From: Limisphaerales bacterium
Lineage (GTDB): Bacteria; Verrucomicrobiota; Verrucomicrobiia; Limisphaerales; UBA11358
DNA: 7,755 bases
Direction: 5' to 3'
Assembly: GCA_003133815.1 (NCBI GenBank)
Contig: PKZR01000158.1
Coordinates: 1 to 7,755, forward strand
Made by a program: the position numbers and the translations under genes
Shown here: one piece after another, positions 6,301-7,755 of the stretch
Numbering within the stretch: the stretch's first letter is position 1
How the letters are laid out: the number at the start of each line of letters is the position of its first letter
The notes under the pieces: model-generated
Database searches by the model: none
Told to the model about the DNA's origin: nothing
The model's input: only the letters and a program-made list of their open reading frames with translations

Positions 6301-7755
6301 GGAAAGGAAACCATCAAGTTTATGCTTGGCATCGTTACAACATGAATGTTGTGGAAGTGATTTCTTGCGCTCTAATGGCGTTGGAAAAATGGTTCGATGA
6401 CTGCATCAATTCCGGTCAATCGGTGTCCGCTGCGATACAAATCTTATTTCAACAAGGTCGGTCACAGGCATTTGCAGGTGTTCTCACCAGCCTCGGCAAG
6501 CGGCATCAAATACTATTCCTCAATGAGTTAAGACCGTTGCTATCAGTGCGAGAACTTTACATGCTCGACTTGAGAGCAAGAATGGATGGTGCAGCGGGGG
6601 ATTTCTGGTCGCAGGATTCTAAAGTGATCAAAGAAATGAGGCGGGAATGGAACAGCTTGCCCGGACGAAAAACTTCACTGCTTGACGACTGTTGTGAATG
6701 GTATCTTACGAAACCTGAGTTTGGCCCCGTAATGGAAGAAGTGTCAGCAATATGGCGCGAAAGGGCGAAAGGTTGCGTCGCAGGTTCGGAGGAACAGTTG
6801 ATTCTTCTCAGGTGGGCATCGAATTTTGACCGTGCGTTTTGGAAAGAGACTGTTGCCGCCGACGGAAGAACAATATGGAAGCCGGAGCGTCCGACGGAAT
6901 TGCGAGACCTCAACGCAGAAAAAGAGCAATCCCGGCGGCAATGGCTCATGAATATGCCAATGCGTTGTAATGACGCACTGACAAAACGATTGAGACTGCC
7001 CGACGAACAACTCGATTCGTTGTGGAGCACCCTAAACAATTGGGCACCATTTGAGCAGGAGCCGAGCAATAACGAGGAAGATGAGTTTGGCGCTGCTTTT
7101 CTCGACCATCGCCACGCGCGCGCAGGTCTCTTGGCTGTAATTCTGTCGCTTGGTCGCGACTGGCTGCGGGCACATCCAAAAGAATACGCATTCATCAAAG
7201 ATGAAGTTAGAAAACTGTTAGCCGATCCGCCCAAGGTCGTTGCTTCTGTGCCGGAAGATTTGCATGACGACGGTGAAGGATTTCTCGCGCGTTGTGCTGT
7301 TCAGTGTTGGTGTGACGATCCAAAGAACGAGGAATGGCGAGTGGCTGTTTCGCAATTCGTCACGGCTTACCGCTATCGGACCGTCCAGGTATTATTCGAC
7401 GAGGCATATCATGCACGGCAGGTGCTTGGTTCAGCAGTTCGAGAATTGCAGGCGTTGGCTCTGGCGTATGCTGTAATCAGAAAAAAAGCTTATACACAGC
7501 GATATGGTCAAGGCCAGATCGACAAGAAATTGTTAGAGGAATGGGCGGCAAAATGGATTCCGGCATTCGCAGCAGGCAATTGTCCTGACTGGCCAGTCTC
7601 TTGGAAAACCGTTGAGTTAGTTTATGAGTTTCCTATCGAATACGAAGATGCTCCCGGCAGTCGGCGTCGAAAACGACGAATACAACGAAACTATGGATTC
7701 GATATTTCGCTCCTGATTGCTGTCTTTGCAAATCTTCCGCCGTTGGCAGACGCGA
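3330..7755 (+). CDS. Giant nuclease-STAND NTPase, candidate antiviral protein (3' end outside window)
   Basis: One frame runs 1475 codons from ATG 3330 without a stop and leaves the window, so the protein is C-terminally incomplete here. ATG 3330 is the first ATG, GTG or TTG after a TGA at 3237-3239; no clear ribosome binding site precedes it. N-terminal part (about 1-110): GFTFEDKVAAFLL (E21), PFGDLRLTV (D61) and GGSVKSNRQ (K81) fit a PD-(D/E)XK-type nuclease, but S79 stands where the second acidic residue (ExK) is usual. After a helical linker comes a P-loop NTPase: Walker A GETGSGKS (309-316) and Walker B LLIFD (D368) followed by ALEG, a weakened form of the NACHT D-x-x-D-E pattern; ALICQTPEW follows as a sensor-like strand. 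LPKMLDILL, WWWDQQ (from W491) and FHHDLLADW (556-564) suggest the winged-helix part of a STAND module. The remaining 900+ residues are mainly helical and tryptophan-rich, with GPFLAFL (from G940) and LVNFATDRYSDWW (N962) as the most motif-like pieces; no TPR, WD40 or LRR pattern is obvious. No signal peptide or membrane segment, so cytoplasmic. Effector, NTPase and long C-terminal sensor is the Avs-type layout. Antiviral function is inferred from this and the island context. Confidence 0.82.
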   Translation, partial: MSKDTILPSLKSASGAGFTFEDKVAAFLLCEMLAGRGSLGNRFGVIEKLERQAVDWEPFGDLRLTVPNNAGKLVKCGGSVKSNRQINSNGCTPEFCGGLWATTGKTVFIRGEDILALFSSTLSQDVHQHLHSLCNQAAESDPARLDQKVIHAEPRKIYDSFRNPKDNSETGLPGHVLAHFIPREFDFEDTTSRNEAEALRLCREVLSPETATDQSGTDLWNELLRIVQTLRVSGGEVTREKLAAKLRLKFKLQDDPFDTPEWSRIRSFSDAWLNEIDTAFPGGLTIPRSNELRNLRAGLANGHALPVLGETGSGKSASVKMVGTELMQSGAEVVWVKAERFAELLKAVPNFAEVCGRTRKNAGLLIFDALEGCYEAEAHKIIAQTITELTSAPETPWQIALICQTPEWSRVALLLTKYLATSSVLTKRVEFTELSKEDFALVCAAHPSVARLSRQPHLRRVLALPKMLDILLGGQLTENRLLASEADLVDWWWDQQVRGANAIAAEERVARQLAARMADELCTELPPDAVTGSEAPTSALVRNRVLRLTRDGRIRFHHDLLADWSRVKHLLSLGDTVVVFMRVHAENPPWLRAIRLLSQYLLDRAADLNRWRAILNECNFIAAGTDEPSAESLQVLDAWLEGIAFCSSASEAINNLKSELFNQNGMLLRRFVRRLLHVGTFPDPFIQDKWRERDPKTAEAAATFFRLPQQSLWLPVLQFLVNNSEEATEHLAEELADIGIMWARLEEYLQRPWPVLADLVLRNAEKELRREVAGGYRSDRGARMRFGDNDPRIAIYTAGLHTGSQLPTRAAKLVLKAAGRSPWEEGDLSPKVDIEWKGEIHELRGMIFSRPRYTGSSPTSWEQGPRRRTSDDFGNAWLKSGAALGVFRKCPEMACEATLGFLLRWPKFEMSRESYQDIGSENHGFNSVADDMSAPFWTSGPFLAFLRENWQPALDMIVQLVNFATDRYSDWWPYEPVTELKFVTPAGEVCWKGNHQVYAWHRYNMNVVEVISCALMALEKWFDDCINSGQSVSAAIQILFQQGRSQAFAGVLTSLGKRHQILFLNELRPLLSVRELYMLDLRARMDGAAGDFWSQDSKVIKEMRREWNSLPGRKTSLLDDCCEWYLTKPEFGPVMEEVSAIWRERAKGCVAGSEEQLILLRWASNFDRAFWKETVAADGRTIWKPERPTELRDLNAEKEQSRRQWLMNMPMRCNDALTKRLRLPDEQLDSLWSTLNNWAPFEQEPSNNEEDEFGAAFLDHRHARAGLLAVILSLGRDWLRAHPKEYAFIKDEVRKLLADPPKVVASVPEDLHDDGEGFLARCAVQCWCDDPKNEEWRVAVSQFVTAYRYRTVQVLFDEAYHARQVLGSAVRELQALALAYAVIRKKAYTQRYGQGQIDKKLLEEWAAKWIPAFAAGNCPDWPVSWKTVELVYEFPIEYEDAPGSRRRKRRIQRNYGFDISLLIAVFANLPPLADA

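Noticed and set aside
3416..7588. Numerous open frames on both strands within the large gene
   Set aside because: They are shadows of the continuous 1475-codon frame and have no coherent domain content.

Overview
The window looks like an accessory island of a Gram-negative bacterium. Verrucomicrobiota or a similar phylum is my best guess. It rests on a truncated secreted-protein fragment with a GloVer-type repeat start, and that assignment is an inference. Base composition changes along the window: the left 1.4 kb is AT-rich, noncoding and full of gene debris; the hipBA pair is clearly GC-richer; the large gene on the right is intermediate. This mosaic fits stepwise gene acquisition.

Left part (1-1436). 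A perfect 23-bp direct repeat occurs at 1-23 and 964-986. Read on the minus strand it parses exactly as the last 23 nt of a tRNA gene: T-loop, 3' strand of the T-stem, 3' strand of the acceptor stem, discriminator A and CCA. Neither copy continues into a tRNA. This is the signature of duplicated attachment sites left by integrases that insert at tRNA 3' ends. Between the two copies lie a truncated minus-strand gene (signal peptide plus the start of a GloVer-like repeat, 342-548), a 3' fragment of an ECF sigma factor gene (660-872, plus strand) and scattered TTGTCCCC motifs. From 987 to 1436 there are short direct repeats, a possible minus-strand terminator and a perfect 9-bp inverted repeat just before hipB.

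Middle (1437-2980). A complete HipB-like antitoxin and HipA-like kinase toxin overlap by 4 bp (ATGA) and form an operon. The inverted repeat at 1388-1420 is a good candidate for the autoregulatory operator. A 349-bp GC-rich spacer with a long imperfect inverted repeat follows.

Right part (3330 to the window end). One uninterrupted reading frame of 1475 codons runs off the right edge. The protein has an N-terminal PD-(D/E)XK-like nuclease signature, a central STAND/NACHT-like P-loop NTPase (Walker A GETGSGKS; Walker B LLIFD followed by ALEG), a winged-helix-like FHHDLLADW element and a very long, probably sensor-like C-terminal region. This effector-switch-sensor layout is that of Avs-like antiviral NTPases. 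I regard it as a candidate defence gene of a type I cannot assign to a named system.

Together: a tRNA-anchored island whose visible cargo is a toxin-antitoxin pair and a giant nuclease-NTPase. The intact tRNA, if present, is predicted to lie to the right of this window on the minus strand.
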